A stretch of 64,000 nt of DNA from Siphonodentalium dalli (GCA_032622095.1 CP136066.1:174531164-174595163), one strand, 5' to 3'; positions 48,515 through 61,499 are shown, counted from the stretch's first letter. Translations and numbers: made by a program. The notes: generated by a model not told the origin, from the sequence alone.

Positions 48515-48663
48515 GAGGATCTCACATGAGTTTCTATTTTATACGGAATTTATCAACCGAGTTCACTAAATTCGATTTGAGCCGAGGTTTACCGAGGCTC
48601 AAATAGAATTTAGAGGACGAGGTTGATAAATTACGTATAAAATAGGACGAGTGTGAGATACCT
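48515..48663. mobile_element. Imperfect palindrome of about 150 bp
   Basis: Arms run from GGATCTCAC..TATTTTATACG to the complement, with TTGAGCC and GAGGCTCAA at the centre. Foldback-type repeat. Confidence 0.7.
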
Positions 48664-49248
48664 TTTATCACATGATCAAATAAACCCGAAGCAACGCGAA
48701 ATATTCATCGAAAACAACAATCACAAACTACAGCGATCGCAAGTTATTTGAAGAACGCCGTGACGTCATCGCACGCGCTGATATTAAACGTGTCTATTAC
48801 CGATAATTATGAAACTGCTTTTATGGCCAAATTATGTGATAAAAGACCTTTCATCCTATTTCGTTCTGAGATGTCCAACTAAATTTATGTTCTGTCAGGC
48901 ATGTTACATGTATATCCAAGTGTTAGTAATGTTGGTGAAAGTTGGGGGTGGGGTGTGGGTGACAATTTGTTGCAAAAGACCGATTTATCAATATTATATG
49001 CCGAAGTCGTGAACACATTTGCCGTAATCACGGAGATCATACAAAATTATACCAACTTTGAAAGCAAATTTGTACGGACACGAAGAACCGGTGTTGATTA
49101 AAACAAATGAAAAATATAAAAATGGGATTGGAGGACAAATTCTTTGGGTAGGACATGATCATTAATGGTCTTGCACAATACACAACCATGTTGTGGATAA
49201 TAGATAACATATACTGTGTGGGAGTGGCATATATAGTTAGCAGGATGG

Positions 49249-49533
49249 TTGTTTTCTTCACACGTCCTAAAATATACAGAATATTTCAACAAACAATATG
49301 ACTTGATAATATAATTACTCAGAGGTGTAGACACACGCGTATATATATCCTTGCTGTCACATTGTAACTCACATGGGTTGCGTTTCAAGCTTAATGGTTG
49401 TTTTCTTCACACGTCCTAAAATATACAGAATTCAACAAACAATATGAGTTGATATTATTACTCTGATGTATAGACGCACGCGTATATATTTCCTTGTTGT
49501 CAACATTGTAACGCACATGGATTGCGTTTCAAG
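49249..49533. repeat. Tandem pair, period about 148 bp
   Basis: GTTGTTTTCTTCACACGTCC begins both units (49249 and 49397); both end TTGCGTTTCAAG. Confidence 0.8.
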
Positions 49534-50039
49534 ATTCGTATAATAATATACGTAATTGCAGACATGAAATATAAAAACATATCAACGGTGAAAATTTTCG
49601 ATCCGATGTTTGATCTCCCCTTCATACTGTTCAAAAACGAGGTTGGTGTCTGCTCATATGTGAACGAATACGAACTGATTCGACTTCACAAGGTGACCTG
49701 TGGTTTACTCCGTCGTTCATGTAAGCATGCATGCATCTGTAACTTTACAGCGTCTGAACCTCTCGATTGTCGTACTCCGCGGAGAACTATAACGCGTGCA
49801 AGGTGCTTCCACGCATGCGTCCTTTGAGTTATTCTTGAGAGAAATTATATCATGTACCCGAACATTTGTAAATTGGAAAATAGATACATCTGGTTCGTAA
49901 AGTGTAAGAAATGTTTAACCAACAATTAAGTAGTATGAGACCACATAAAATAAAAAAGCTCATAACAGTAATTGAGTATTCTGTATTGATTTGAAGTATA
50001 AAGTCTATTAACATTGACGAAAAATTCCGCCACTGGATC

Positions 50040-50760
50040 TGAGCGTAAAGTCAACAATAGAAGAGTAAGGGGACGTAAACCAACATCTATCACTATACCT
50101 ATATATACCACAAGCTGGTTTACGTCGAAGGAAACATGGACTAACCAGGCTGGTTGTGGGTATCTTTTGGTTACAAAGATGACTCCTAATATGGGGGTCT
50201 GTGTAATGTAAAGGACGAATGAGGTTTGACTGCTTATGTATACAAGAAAAAGCTGTTCTTTTACTTCAGCCTTAACGTTACATTGTTTCGCAGAAAATTC
50301 GCCTTATCTGGCTGCAGTGTGGTGAGAAATGAACGACACACACATTATAAAATGGACATGCCCAAACTGTACTACATGGGGACAGGCCATGTCTTCTTGG
50401 TCCACAACATATGCTGTTTCGGACCGAGTGTCGTTCCGTTACTCTTCTATGATAGAATTTACGCCCATAATCGTGGATGGGAGCAGAGGTCCGTTGAATA
50501 CCAAAACAACCAGATTCATAAGTAAACAAAGCCTTGTTTTCCAGAGAATTTCGATTTGTCAGATGATTACACACAATCAGGGGGTCACGCGAATGCCCAG
50601 GCTTCACGTGTAAATATAGTACCGGTACGTCTTTTCAGTGAAAGTTTGTAACAGAAGAGTAAAGGGACGAGACTCGGTCCAAAAACAGCATCGACCTAAC
50701 CGATATCCCAAGCTCTTGTGGACCGAGAAGACATGGTCTACATGGGCAGTGCGATCTATG
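50040..50760. repeat. Diverged inverted repeat set
   Basis: 50371-50455 and 50652-50750 are imperfect complements (AGAAGAGTAA, CTCGGTCC, GACATGG). A third related piece lies at 50055-50150. Short ORFs here are not conserved between pieces. Confidence 0.5.
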
Positions 50761-50943
50761 CAATTCCTTAAGTTGTTATACTACTGACATTTACCCGGAA
50801 TTAGCTTTAAAATGTCTGAGAAGAATAAATCGTGCAATAAATCGTAACATTTCTTCACTCTAAAAAACGATAAAAGAATCAAAGACTCACATTCTGAAAT
50901 TCCAAAATTATATTTAAAAATACTGCAGTAGATATCCATCTAG

Positions 50944-51130
50944 GCATAAGCCTGGATATAGTGTGTCTGACATTTGCAGAATGATGAGGTACCCAGAGGG
51001 TGAATTTTGAGACACTATCCTGCACAGCGGGCTAGCGTCACAAATGTCACCCTCCGGGGACATTATTCTGCTTTGAGAGAGAGAGAGAGAGAGAGATGTT
51101 TATTCCTCCAAATATGGAGACCATTATGGT

Positions 51131-51166
<36 letters not shown>

Positions 51167-51840
51167 AAAGTTACATGAAGACATATATATACACATGCAA
51201 TATAATTTAACTTGAGAAATTCATTGTGGGAATGATATACTGCAAGACAAGATGTTTAAGACATATATATAGTGAAGTATCCGATATGATGTCTTCATCA
51301 TAAAACTTAGTCAGAACACAGGATGAAAATAAACCTCACACATCGCTTGAAAAGACGATATTCATCACAAATCAGTTCAATTTGCATTGGGATACACCCG
51401 CCTAGGCAAAACGCGAGGAATGTATCGCTATTCATGTTGTCAAGAAAGGTAAAAGTTTCAATTCCAAATATGTCAATCAGTGAATACCAAAATGTGTTCC
51501 GTACCATCTGTGCAAACTCAGATGTACACTCGAGATATCTATGAAACAAGAGATTTGAATATGTTTGGTTGCAGCGATTGCATTGAGCGTCATTGTCATA
51601 CGTGGTTTTGGTCAAAAATTAAGGGATATAGAAACCTACCAGAAGGGTAAAGGTAACCAAAACAATGTTAATTTGAGACTATAGATACTTCCCAGAAGAT
51701 GAGACCTAAGCAGAAATGTTTACAAAGAGGAATAATTTTGTGATACTTGCCCGCTGATGTGCGGGATATTGTCACTTAACTTCCACCATCTGGGGACCTC
51801 ATTCTGCGAATGTCAGACACACTATATCCATGCCTGTCTA
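50944..51840 (+). mobile_element. F-family element, copy F3, split by a LINE tail
   Basis: The left TIR and palindrome 1 lie at about 50958-51070; the right palindrome arm and TIR (GGGGACCTCATTCTGC, then the AGACACACTATA end) at about 51755-51832. Between them a minus-strand LINE tail (51073-51640) has inserted. Confidence 0.65.
51073..51640 (-). pseudogene. LINE tail inserted in F3
   Basis: Minus-strand frame (51307-51615) with C-N-R-C-N ... H-R-Y-L-E-C, the CX2C-HX4C signature near the end of LINE ORF2. A 3' tail with (TA)n (51137-51165) and (GA)n (51076-51096) follows. 5'-truncated. Confidence 0.65.
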
Positions 51841-52394
51841 GGAAGAATTTCATGAATATTTGCCAAGAATTATAGCCAGCTGTGCAATGTGAACGCAGCC
51901 TTAGATAATCTTCACTCAATGCAGAGAAGACATATCGTTTTGCGATGGCATGCTCTGAGTGATCACCAAGCCGAGATAATGCCGGTCTCGTTCAATATGA
52001 TTCACGCATCCCCGTCCAATATTGAAGGCAAACATGCGGCTAGACCGCTTCCCTTTAAGATTCCGATATTGATTACGTCACAGGTGAATGTCGTCTGCAA
52101 GCAATATATTGGTGATGCATTTCGGATTATCCGTATCTATCGATCTTTTCTAAATGTTTCGACGGCAGTCGTTTTCCCTAATGCCAATGCATTGTTTGAG
52201 ATACGTCAGATTTGTCTAGAGTGTGGCATAGCGGTACTCACACGTTGCATTTATTCCAATGCCCCATGCACAGATTGGTATATATATCGATAAACGTAGA
52301 TACGCATAAATAATTGTTGACCCACGGAACGACAGGCTGACTTGGTTTATGCAATATTGTAACCGATATAGATGTGTACTAATCCTTCAGTTAA

Positions 52395-52778
52395 AGATTC
52401 ACAATCCGATTCGATGGACCCCATATCATCCGATTCCAACAACATCATTTCTTGAAATGCCGCTTCAGTTATTAGAATCGAGAAAATAAAAAATAATGCT
52501 AAAGACTGTTAACTGTAGTATAAAATTGCCTAAAAAGTGCTATTATATCAACATTTTCAACACAATTTGATATCGAGAGTATGTCGATCGATCGGCTCGT
52601 CGAATATTTGCCAGGCCGCCAAATATTCCAGGAGGTGAAAAATAACAGATTTAAAAAATCGATGTCTGATAACTGTGAGCTTTGAGGGTGCCATGGATTC
52701 CTATAGATTCGAATCAATGTTTTACCACCGAAGCCAAAGAAATAGTAATTTAGGAGCTTTAATTCGGAGTGTGCATCT
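52395..52778 (-). mobile_element. D-family TTAA element
   Basis: A 384-bp copy between TTAA 52391-52394 and 52779-52782. The left end is AGATTCACAATCCGATTCGA; the complemented right end is AGATGCACACTCCGAATTAA. Interior GCCAAAGAAATAGTAATTTA is shared with other D copies. Confidence 0.75.
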
Positions 52779-52832
52779 TTAAGACATAGCATGAGACAAA
52801 CACTCCTCCCCTAGAATCCGGCATCCTAGTAA

Positions 52833-53059
52833 CCCTTTCCATACTAAATGGAATCTCCCAGTGAGTTAAAAAGTGAATATCGATATGGTCTATTATTGAT
52901 CTGGGGGATAATAAGGAAACACGGCAGACGACAGATTAATAGAGGTGCAGAAGGGCTAATAAGTCCAACACACGACCTATATGGTCGTCTGTTTAAGTTA
53001 TTATCTGAACATTTCCTATGGGATAACTACTCAAAAATAACGCATTAGACTAGAAAAGG
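52833..53059 (-). mobile_element. C-family element, reverse copy
   Basis: Starts CCCTTTCCATACTAAATGG after GTAA and ends near AGACTAGAAAAGGT. The internal order is mirrored compared with other C copies. Confidence 0.65.
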
Positions 53060-53361
53060 TAAAATGATTATATAAATATATGGGAGTATATTTTGAAGAA
53101 AAACAAACATTTTAGATAGCCACGTGCATGGCGGTTTGCGCTCCAAAATACACCTTATAATATTCGGTTTTTAATTTTTCCTGGTATCGATATGTCGATA
53201 GATACCTTAACTACATTCTACAAAAAAATCATTGCATAACATTGCACAACGTGTTCAATCGTATCTGAACTACATTTCTAAAGACGCATTGGAGTCATAA
53301 AAAATACAACTTCGAACATAATGTACGGGCCCCGTGCAAAAACTGTGCCAATTGTATATGA

Positions 53362-53587
53362 CCTATCACTAACTCGCGGCCATTTTGGATCCACCAGGTC
53401 CGGTTCCGTGGTTTTACGTAACTTTCCATATATGGAAGTCATGAATAATTAAAAAGCTCCATATATGGAAATGCTACTCCAAACCTTTGACCTGTGGCAC
53501 TGAAACCACGGAACCGGGGCTGGATGAATCTATGAAACCACGGAACCGGACCTGGTGGATCCAAAATGGCCGCGAGTTAGTGATAGG
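53362..53587. mobile_element. Foldback element with perfect 53-bp arms
   Basis: 53362-53414 and 53535-53587 are exact complements (beginning CCTATCACTAACTCGCGGCC). The 120-bp middle contains CCATATATGG twice and another AAACCACGGAACCGG. Likely a young MITE. Confidence 0.8.
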
Positions 53588-54404
53588 GCATATGGAATCA
53601 GGGAGCTAAATGTGTTCCAGAGTCGGGGAGCGAGTACACCGCTAAAGGTGAAGGTAACTGAAGAATGACCTTCACCTGATACACGTGACACGTTATTAAA
53701 GGATGACATCGTGTTTATTTGATTTGTACATCATATCTAAATAATTTAAACTGGTGAATTAATGGAGGAATGGATTTTTGTGAGTGGGAAATTGATTTAA
53801 CTAGCTGCTGTAGTTCTGGGTTTTTCCAGACCAAATTTGGCTGTGGGATAGCCCTGTCGTACACTTGGGGATTTATTTAAAAAAGTAAACACATGACCTA
53901 TGATTTTTCTTGCAGTTTCGTGATCAACTGGTGTCAATCTAGCTGGGTAAACACCACTGGAATAGCCTGTAGGCTTAAATTAAGATAATTCGGTCGAAAC
54001 GTTAACACTGTCGCCTATGGGAAACCCTTTAGTTCAGTGATTCCATATGCATGCATTGGCATTCTGGAATCGGAAGCGGAATGTCAGGAAAAGGTATATT
54101 GCGTTATCTTAACATGAAACTATTAAACAATTCACATTATGTAGTACCATAAACGTTTCAGACCGACGACAGTTCTAGGATTTCTACCCATGGTCTACAG
54201 TTGCAATTTTTACGCGACCGCTGACTAAAAAAAAATAAACCGGCACAAACGAAACGAAACGATATGAAATTTATCGAAAAACATAAGAAACAAAACACGT
54301 ATCCTCAACGCAAAATCGACGAATTTGTTCCGAAATCTTCCGCGGAGGTATGTTTGGAGATACCTATTACTGAGTTTACATAATTGTTAGGTTCGAACTA
54401 GCCA

Positions 54405-54840
54405 TGCATATAGATAGATAGTTTAATGACATAAAACGTCCACACGAGACCGATGTCAAAATAACAAATATATATAACAATGTCAACAATGATTCAACAT
54501 AATATATATATATACTATAGTAACTAATTACTAATTATCTCAGTAGAATTTGACCTTTCTTTGAAAAATGTCCGGACCATGTTGCAGATTATGTTGCACG
54601 TATGGGTGTCGTTGTTTTGCATTATGTATTGGAATTTTTGCCCATCATTCAATCCAATAAATTGATCACTCGTCATCCCTGTCTCATAGAAGAAGTGTTT
54701 ACGCATATTATCATATGTGTTGCAGCGCACAAGGAAGTGTTTTTCATTCCCAACTCCATGTTACATTTCCTACAAATTCTTTCACCAAGTGACACTTTTG
54801 GCTTCTTAAACGAACAAAATGCATAATGCAAAATGGAAAT
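54405..54840 (-). pseudogene. LINE tail with frameshift
   Basis: Minus strand: G-E-R-I-C-R-K-C-N in one frame, then (one-base shift at about 54755) N-E-K-H-F-L-V-R-C-N-T-Y-D-N, ending at 54524. CX2C-HX4C is intact except for the shift. An (AT)n-rich and GATA tail lies at 54410-54515. Confidence 0.7.
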
Positions 54841-55360
54841 TTAATTCTCGGCAACCTATATATACAATGCTTTGGATATCGGCCCTATAATTTATGCTAG
54901 CTATCGGCATCTGGGAATTAATTACATTTACCATGTGCCTGAAACTTACGAAACAACCAAGTGAATTAATGCTTTATTTCTCGAATATATATACATAATA
55001 ATAACCCGATTTAATGGTGATTTCATTCAACTATTGCATAACGTGTTCACTCGTTGTTGTGTATCCTATTCGTTCGGGTGTATGCACCTGGGCGTAAGAT
55101 GTATTCATCAAGTCATGAATCACACGGAAGGTAAATAATCTGTGACTGGTTCGAGGCTATTCGCACTATCGTCGTCAATGGTTTGCGGTGACAAAATGCT
55201 CATTGACGTGTGTGTCACCTATCCGGTTTATTCCTTGGTGCAACCACAATTTTCATGCAACCGGCACACATATACCCACAGAAATTTAAATTGCAGATAA
55301 TGTTTGACACTGCAAGTTTTGAGGACATGAGTATTGCATATCAGCAGAAATAACATTTAA

Positions 55361-56383
55361 ATGTGCATTATCCGAATTAACGCTTCCAAATTACTATTGA
55401 TTTGGCTTCGGCGGGGGGGGGGGGGGGGGGGGGTGAAAAAAAAAATTCCGGCACGTATGCCGGGGTGGGTGGGTGGTCAAAGCCACCAACAAGCAATTTT
55501 TTCCGCAACTAAAAAATAAATTTCCTGCTTGTTTTTTAGTGTTTTGGCAATGAGTTGGGCTTCAAAACCACTTTGAATGAGAGAAATAATGTAATTCTAA
55601 CTGGTAAACTGACTGCAGGCAGTTATCGTGTTGTATTTTGTTGCAAATATTGAAATCCAAGATGGCCGCTGGCAGCCATGTTTTTTTGGCCGAATGACCT
55701 CAAAATGACTCATTCCTATTTACATGTCCATGTTAACATCCATGATAAATAGTATGCACAGAAATTCATATACAGCTGTTTACAGTGAATTTCCCCCCGC
55801 AAATCTCTGTTTTAGTGTTAAAAGGGGGGGTGGGTGTCAAAAAATGGTCGGAAAAAACTGCCGAAAACGGAAAAAAATTTGGCGGTGGGGGGTGGGTGGG
55901 TACAAAAAATGATCGAAAGGGAAAAAATGCCATACGTGCCTGAATTTTTTTTCCGACCCCCCCCCCCTGGTTTCGGGGGTAAAAATATTTTATTCGAGTC
56001 GAGGAACCCACCCATCAAAGCTCAGAGTGGTTAGATATCGATTTTTGAAGTTTGTTATTTCTCGAGATGTGCAATTATTTGTGGCCCAGAATGACGTCGT
56101 CAAAATGACGGTCTCGGACAAAATTGCGGACGAATTATGGATAATTCTAAACTCAAGTGGTAATACTGCCAAATTTCGTGATACTCAAGTGATAATACGG
56201 CCTTATTTCGTTGAACAAAATATTGATCAATAAAATGTTTTGGGAAATTTGATACCATAGTTGACAGTGGTTAGCATTATTTTGTTGAAATTAATCGATT
56301 CTGATAACTGAAGCGCATTTTGAAGAAATGTTGTTGTTGTATCTTGATGATATGGGGACCGTCTGATCGGATTGAAAATACCT
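55361..56383 (+). mobile_element. D-family TTAA element interrupted by a G-run element
   Basis: TTAA at 55357-55360 and 56384-56387. D sequence runs to TTGGCTTCGG at about 55411, is broken by family G (55413-55970), then resumes at GGTAAAAATATTTTATTCGA. The right end GGATTGAAAATACC matches the D TIR. Confidence 0.7.
55413..55970. mobile_element. G-run element (family G), copy 2, nested in D
   Basis: Starts with a run of more than 20 G, then GTGAAAAAAAAAATTCCGGC; ends GCCATACGTGCCTGAATTTT, TTTTCCGA and a C run. ACGTATGCC / GCCATACGT form the inner inverted repeat. One 'AAGATGGC' motif lies inside at 55662. Confidence 0.55.
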
Positions 56384-56599
56384 TTAAAATGAGTCACAAA
56401 ATGAAACTGATTCGTGTTAGAAGAAAATAAAATTTGGGATATTCGTGAAATTGATATGCTTATGCAGTTGAAGTGAAGTGGGTACATTTTCGACAAACTT
56501 CCATCATCGACCACCAATGTCTATAGAATTCAAGCATGTTTTCCAATTATACTCACTTCAATATTTAGATAGTGTGACGTCATTGGATTTTACTTTAAG

Positions 56600-57185
56600 T
56601 TTAAACAAATTTATTAAGCTAAACTGAGCTTAAGGGATCGGAGCACAAGTTACAATTCGAGGTCTTAATGTACATTTAATTAAAGGTCATTCTTCAAATC
56701 TCTTGGTAGCATTGATGTATGACTGTATTATCTAAAGTCTATCTTAAATAATTCAGTATTAATTTAATAGGAATCGTTTGGGTCCCTGAAAGTACTTTTT
56801 CTGTTGTTAAGACTCTTATACCAAGGCGATCAAAACGATCAAGCATGATTTGTCTCTCTAATAAGTACAGAGGACACATGGAAATGAAATGAAATGCTGT
56901 TTATTCTTGGTATCCACAAGTACAAATAAGGGATGGGTGAATATAATTATGAAATTTATCAAAATTTAGATTACTACAATTATTTCGCAGTCTATACGTA
57001 TACAATGAAATATATTGGATTTTCGATCTCCCACATTAAACCATTCCGGTGGTTTAATAACTAAGATTTTCTCTCATACCTTTGACACGAGCTGATTTGT
57101 TGTTTCAAGTTTCCTCGTTTCGTCCGGAATCGAATTCCACTGTTTTTGGAATTTTACTGTTTCATTGAGTAAAGTCATATATATA
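56600..57185 (-). pseudogene. LINE tail, multiply frameshifted
   Basis: Minus strand: W-N-S-I-P-D-E-T at about 57130, R-N-N-C-S-N-L-N with C-T-C-G at about 56920-56995, then H-F-I-S-M-C-P-L-Y at about 56870-56895, stopping at 56739-56741. This order (W-N-x-L/I, RLR-x-x-C, C-x-C-G, H-F-x-x-x-C-P-L-Y) is typical of the LINE ORF2 C-terminal region. It is in three frames and therefore dead. Confidence 0.65.
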
Positions 57186-57544
57186 TATATTGGTATTCCA
57201 AAAAATTGCCCCTTTCACTCAAACTTACTATTTTGAATTTTATTACTACTATATTGTTAGCTGATAAAAAAAACCCTGATGTAAAATCCGTATCCCGTAT
57301 GTACAAATCGTGTTGGTTTGAGACTATTCAGCCATTTTTCACTGTACATAGTCAATGGTTTTGTGGTCGCAAAATGTTCATTGAAGTATGTGTGTCACCT
57401 CCAGTTTAATCCTTGGTGTAACCGCAATTTCCATGCAATCGACACACAAACTATCGTATACCAACATAATTTAAAGTCTCACATAATGTTCGCACAGACA
57501 AGTTTGTATGACATGAGCTTTGTATATAAGAGGAAATAGCATTC

Positions 57545-57640
57545 AAAATCAGGCACAAAAATGAAAATGATTCGTGTCAGAAGAAAATAAAATTTGGGAT
57601 ATTCATGAAATGGATATGCTCAGTACTAAAGGATTCTCCC
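57545..57640 (+). repeat. Fragment of the D-flanking arm
   Basis: AAAATGATTCGTGTCAGAAG and GGGATATTCATGAAATGGATATG repeat the arm found at 56388-56470 and, reversed, at 58970-59044. Confidence 0.65.
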
Positions 57641-58204
57641 AGTCAGTTAAAGGTCCACTTAATTTTCGTACCCCAGATCACATTATATAAAATATGCCAT
57701 ATCATATACCATTTGAAAGAGGAAGCTCCAAAACATTGTATTTTCAACTTATTCGGTGTAATAAACTGTGAATATGTTGTTTTTGTTGAGATATCGACGT
57801 CTGTTCTTTGCTAAGGTTTCTGCAAAAAAAAAAGTCGATTATTTTCAACGGAAGTGGAATAACTCTTTATATTTAGATATAGTGTTATTCCCCTTCCATT
57901 GGAAATAAACTGCAGTTTGAATTCTGTTGCATTCTGGGAGCTATAACGGGGGAAATGATTTTTTGATTTGAGCTATTTTCTATTACTCTATGGGCACCTT
58001 CTCAGACACAGACGTTTCAAATGGTGATGAATTATAGTATTTAATCATATTTTATGGCATAGATTGTTATTAAAACCGTATATCAAGGCACTATAAAAAT
58101 ATAATGGGTGACTTTAAAAATAGTACATTGGAATGGTCGATTATTCATTTGATGGGATGTTATAAGGTGATAACAGCAGACTATAGACAAATAAAAGTGT
58201 AGAA

Positions 58205-58310
58205 AGAAAGAGTCCTATTTATTGAGGGTAATGTTTAGATAACAATTCAACAACTGTTGAAATTATTATCCGAACAGTTCATGTGGGATAACTACTCTGA
58301 ATGATGCTTT
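58205..58310 (-). mobile_element. C-family fragment
   Basis: Retains the palindromic core (AACAATTCAACAACTGTTGAAATTATTATC in broken form) and the GTGGGATAACTACTC segment; the termini are lost. Confidence 0.5.
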
Positions 58311-58918
58311 AGCAAATACATAGTTATATCCTAGAACAGGAGCTAACTCTCTACGACGTATTGCCTCTACAATTTGCGGGCAATTTTCCAGCGTGTGAAC
58401 GTACTCTAAGGGTTCAGCTGGCGAAGAAGTATGACTGTACGTTTTCACTGATAAGTATACGGCGTACCAGGAAGATTTTCCCGTGCGACACTTGGACTCC
58501 ACCGCTCGCACAGTATATATTTATCACACAAGAAGTGTATTGTTCAATTGTTATAGGTTTCAATTGGTCTGTATCTACATTAGTTAAATGTGTTAGCATA
58601 ACAATTATATATATTAATTGCGCAGATCGAACATTTTCAAGCGAGGAATTAACGATTTTAATTGCATTTTCTTCCTATGATTGACTCTGACTTTGAAATC
58701 TTTGTTGGGCGGCATGCAGTTCGTAATCAATCACAGCAACACATTATTCAACACAAGGGATAGTGACTGTGAGAAAGAAAATCTGTCCATGAGAATGTTC
58801 AGTGCAACTGAGCAATATCCCTCAGGATAGTAATTTAGAGGTCATTAAAGCGTCACATACTCTTCGTTGAATAAACTTGTTAGGGAACTATACACGTCGA
58901 TGTGCTCTTGCTAATTAA

Positions 58919-59508
58919 AGGTACGCAATCCGATCAGACGGTCCCCATACCATCAAGATACAACAACACTTCACTTCAACTGCGTGAGCATATCAATTTC
59001 ATGAATATCCCAAACACGAATCAGTTTCATTTTTGTGACTGATTTTAAAGGTACTCAATCCGATAAAGCGGTCCCCATATCATCAAGATACAACAACAAA
59101 AACATTTCTTCAAAATACGATTTTAGTTATCAGAATCGATTTATTGCAACAAAATAATGCTAATCGCTGTTAACTATGGTATCAAATTTCCCAAAACTTG
59201 TTATTTATCAACATTTTGTTTAACAAAATATGGCCGATTTATCACTAAAGTATCACGAAATTTGACCGTATTACCACTTGATTTTAGAGTTATCCATCTT
59301 CATCCGCAATTTTGTCCGAGACCCTCCGTTTGACCACGTGTTTCACGGCCACATATTATTACACATCTCGAGAAATAACAAACTTCAATAATCGGTATCT
59401 GATCACTCTGAGCTTTGATGGGTGGGTTCCTCGACTCGAATCAAATATTTTTTACCCCTGAAGCCAAAGAAATAGTAATTTAGGAGCGTCTGATAGGATT
59501 GAGTACCT
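58919..59508 (-). mobile_element. Composite D element (D plus an extra TIR-bounded arm)
   Basis: TTAA occurs at 58915-58918, 59045-59048 and 59509-59512. 59049-59508 is a standard 460-bp D. 58919-59044 starts with another D TIR (AGGTACGCAATCCGATC) and ends in the same flank that follows the D at 55361-56383 (TGAGTCACAAAATGAAACTG in that copy). Confidence 0.7.
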
Positions 59509-59749
59509 TTAAGAAAGGATTAGGTGATCAAATTTCCAAATAAATGCCCGGAGGATGTCCACCCCTGGTCATGTGGTCCTGCTAGTCTGCTATGATGTTG
59601 GAGGTCCTGTTGAATTGATATGATGCTGTCAGGGCAAACTGATGTCGTTACGAAAGAGTACCGTAATTTTGTATTAAATTGTCATTTTCGCGGTGTTTGG
59701 GTAATCCGATCGATTTGCGAAAAACCCAGCGTCTATATGAAACATTTAA

Positions 59750-60141
59750 CCCTTTACCCAACAGAAGTGCCCTGTGCCAATGCATTCTTTTATATATGCG
59801 AGTCGACCATAGGTCGACTCGCATATATAAGAGAATGCATTGGCTTAACACATTAAAAATTATAAAATTGTTAAAGAATGTAAGAACAAATGGTAAAAAG
59901 TGTTAAAAAAAGATTTTGTTTAGGCCAATGCATTCTCTTATATATGCGAGGCGACCTATGGTCGACTCGCATATATAAGAGAATGCATTGGCACATGGCA
60001 TAACTGTAACTATCACAATGTGGCCAAGGAGCCGGTTCCAATGATATCCATATTTGTATGGTTCTATTGAGACAGACCGAAGATATTTGAGGCTGTTGAA
60101 GCTTTATTTGGCCGGTTTTGGCCGTTTTGTTGGGTAAAGGG
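59750..60141 (-). mobile_element. A-family TTAA double-hairpin MITE, copy A4
   Basis: A 392-bp copy in reverse orientation, with TTAA at 59746-59749 and 60142-60145. TIR, double hairpin, spacer and unique arm are all in mirrored order, which shows that this is one integrated unit moved as a whole. Confidence 0.88.
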
Positions 60142-61499
60142 TTAAGAACATATATATACACAAATATACAGTACATGCACGCACAACCTCCGGTAAGCCC
60201 CGATAGTAATCATAATAATATCGAGACGACCCGGCCCTCGTTCTAACATACTATATATGGCATGAAGCAATATATATATCCTATATCTTCGAGCCATATA
60301 TATCTTTTACATTTTGTAGAAAATAGATATCATACCGCGCAGTACATTGCCACGTTTTGCAAAAAATATGACATTGGTGTACTCGAATGTGTAACCCCCT
60401 ACACCCACAACGAAGGCCCTGATCGCGTATCACAGTCGCTTAGTCGAATACCTCAGGAATTATATTTCAGAGATATCAAATTTTGTATATTAATTTATGA
60501 GAGCCGGTATATACGACACATAAATCGTCTATACACTAGTGAGTTTGCCATTCAGAGATAAGCAGAAACCAATTCATCACGGATTTGCAAACTAAGGGAG
60601 GTAATTACCATCTGATGTTCCTGACAGGTCTATTATTGCCCATATGAGATTTGATAAATTAAATATCGAGTTTATGCAGATATAACTAAGCCAGGATTAA
60701 AGAGATACCAGAATCGCGTGGTCCCGTCAATATTGTGTATTATACGGCGTCATATTGACTTCCATCAGATGGTGCCGATGGTTCCCTAATGGGTGGTCGA
60801 TTTAATTTTGTTCGATAATTACTGGTGGCGTATCACTTCTGCGAATTTTGTGTATTGCTTCAGAGCATAGCATACTAATTTGGGTCAGAGAGACTAATTA
60901 TCAGGAGCTTTTATCACTAGGACATATGTTTTATTAAATTCTTGTCTATAAAATAGCGGAAAAAATACCGAAACTTAGATCTGCATCTCTTAAAATCCAA
61001 AGTGAAATACGATTTCGGTATTTCACTGTAGCTTTCGTTATTTTACTATTTTTTTATTATAGAAATTTGGGTCAAACAGTTGTTTCTTTCCGAGTATTGT
61101 TCAATTTGTTGTCCTACCAAAAGTGAAAATGCTGCATAATTTAGCAACTTTGAGCATTAATAAGGCCTATATAATATAAAGAATACCTATATTTTCTTGT
61201 TTGAACACATGAAACATCTCATCAGTGTATGGAAAGCAGCCGCTTGGGAAAATTCGATTTTTCTTTCCAGACACGCATGAGGTATTTCGGTATTCAAACA
61301 AAGACTGTAGGTATTCTCTATTTCTCAATTATTGTCCACGAACTGAGACACAAAACGTGCTCTTTTTATAACATTACAACATTTTCTTTTATTGGAAATC
61401 TATCTTTAAAAACACCTTTTAAGTGGAATATGTGCATGTACCACCAGATGTTTCTATGTGTATTTCGTTTTAATAATCTTGAAATCTATTTGATTTGAG

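Noticed and set aside
51889-52293. 134-codon plus-strand ORF
   Set aside because: Non-ATG (GTG) start, no recognisable domain, and it lies between F3 and a D element. Chance is likely; a protein search would settle it.
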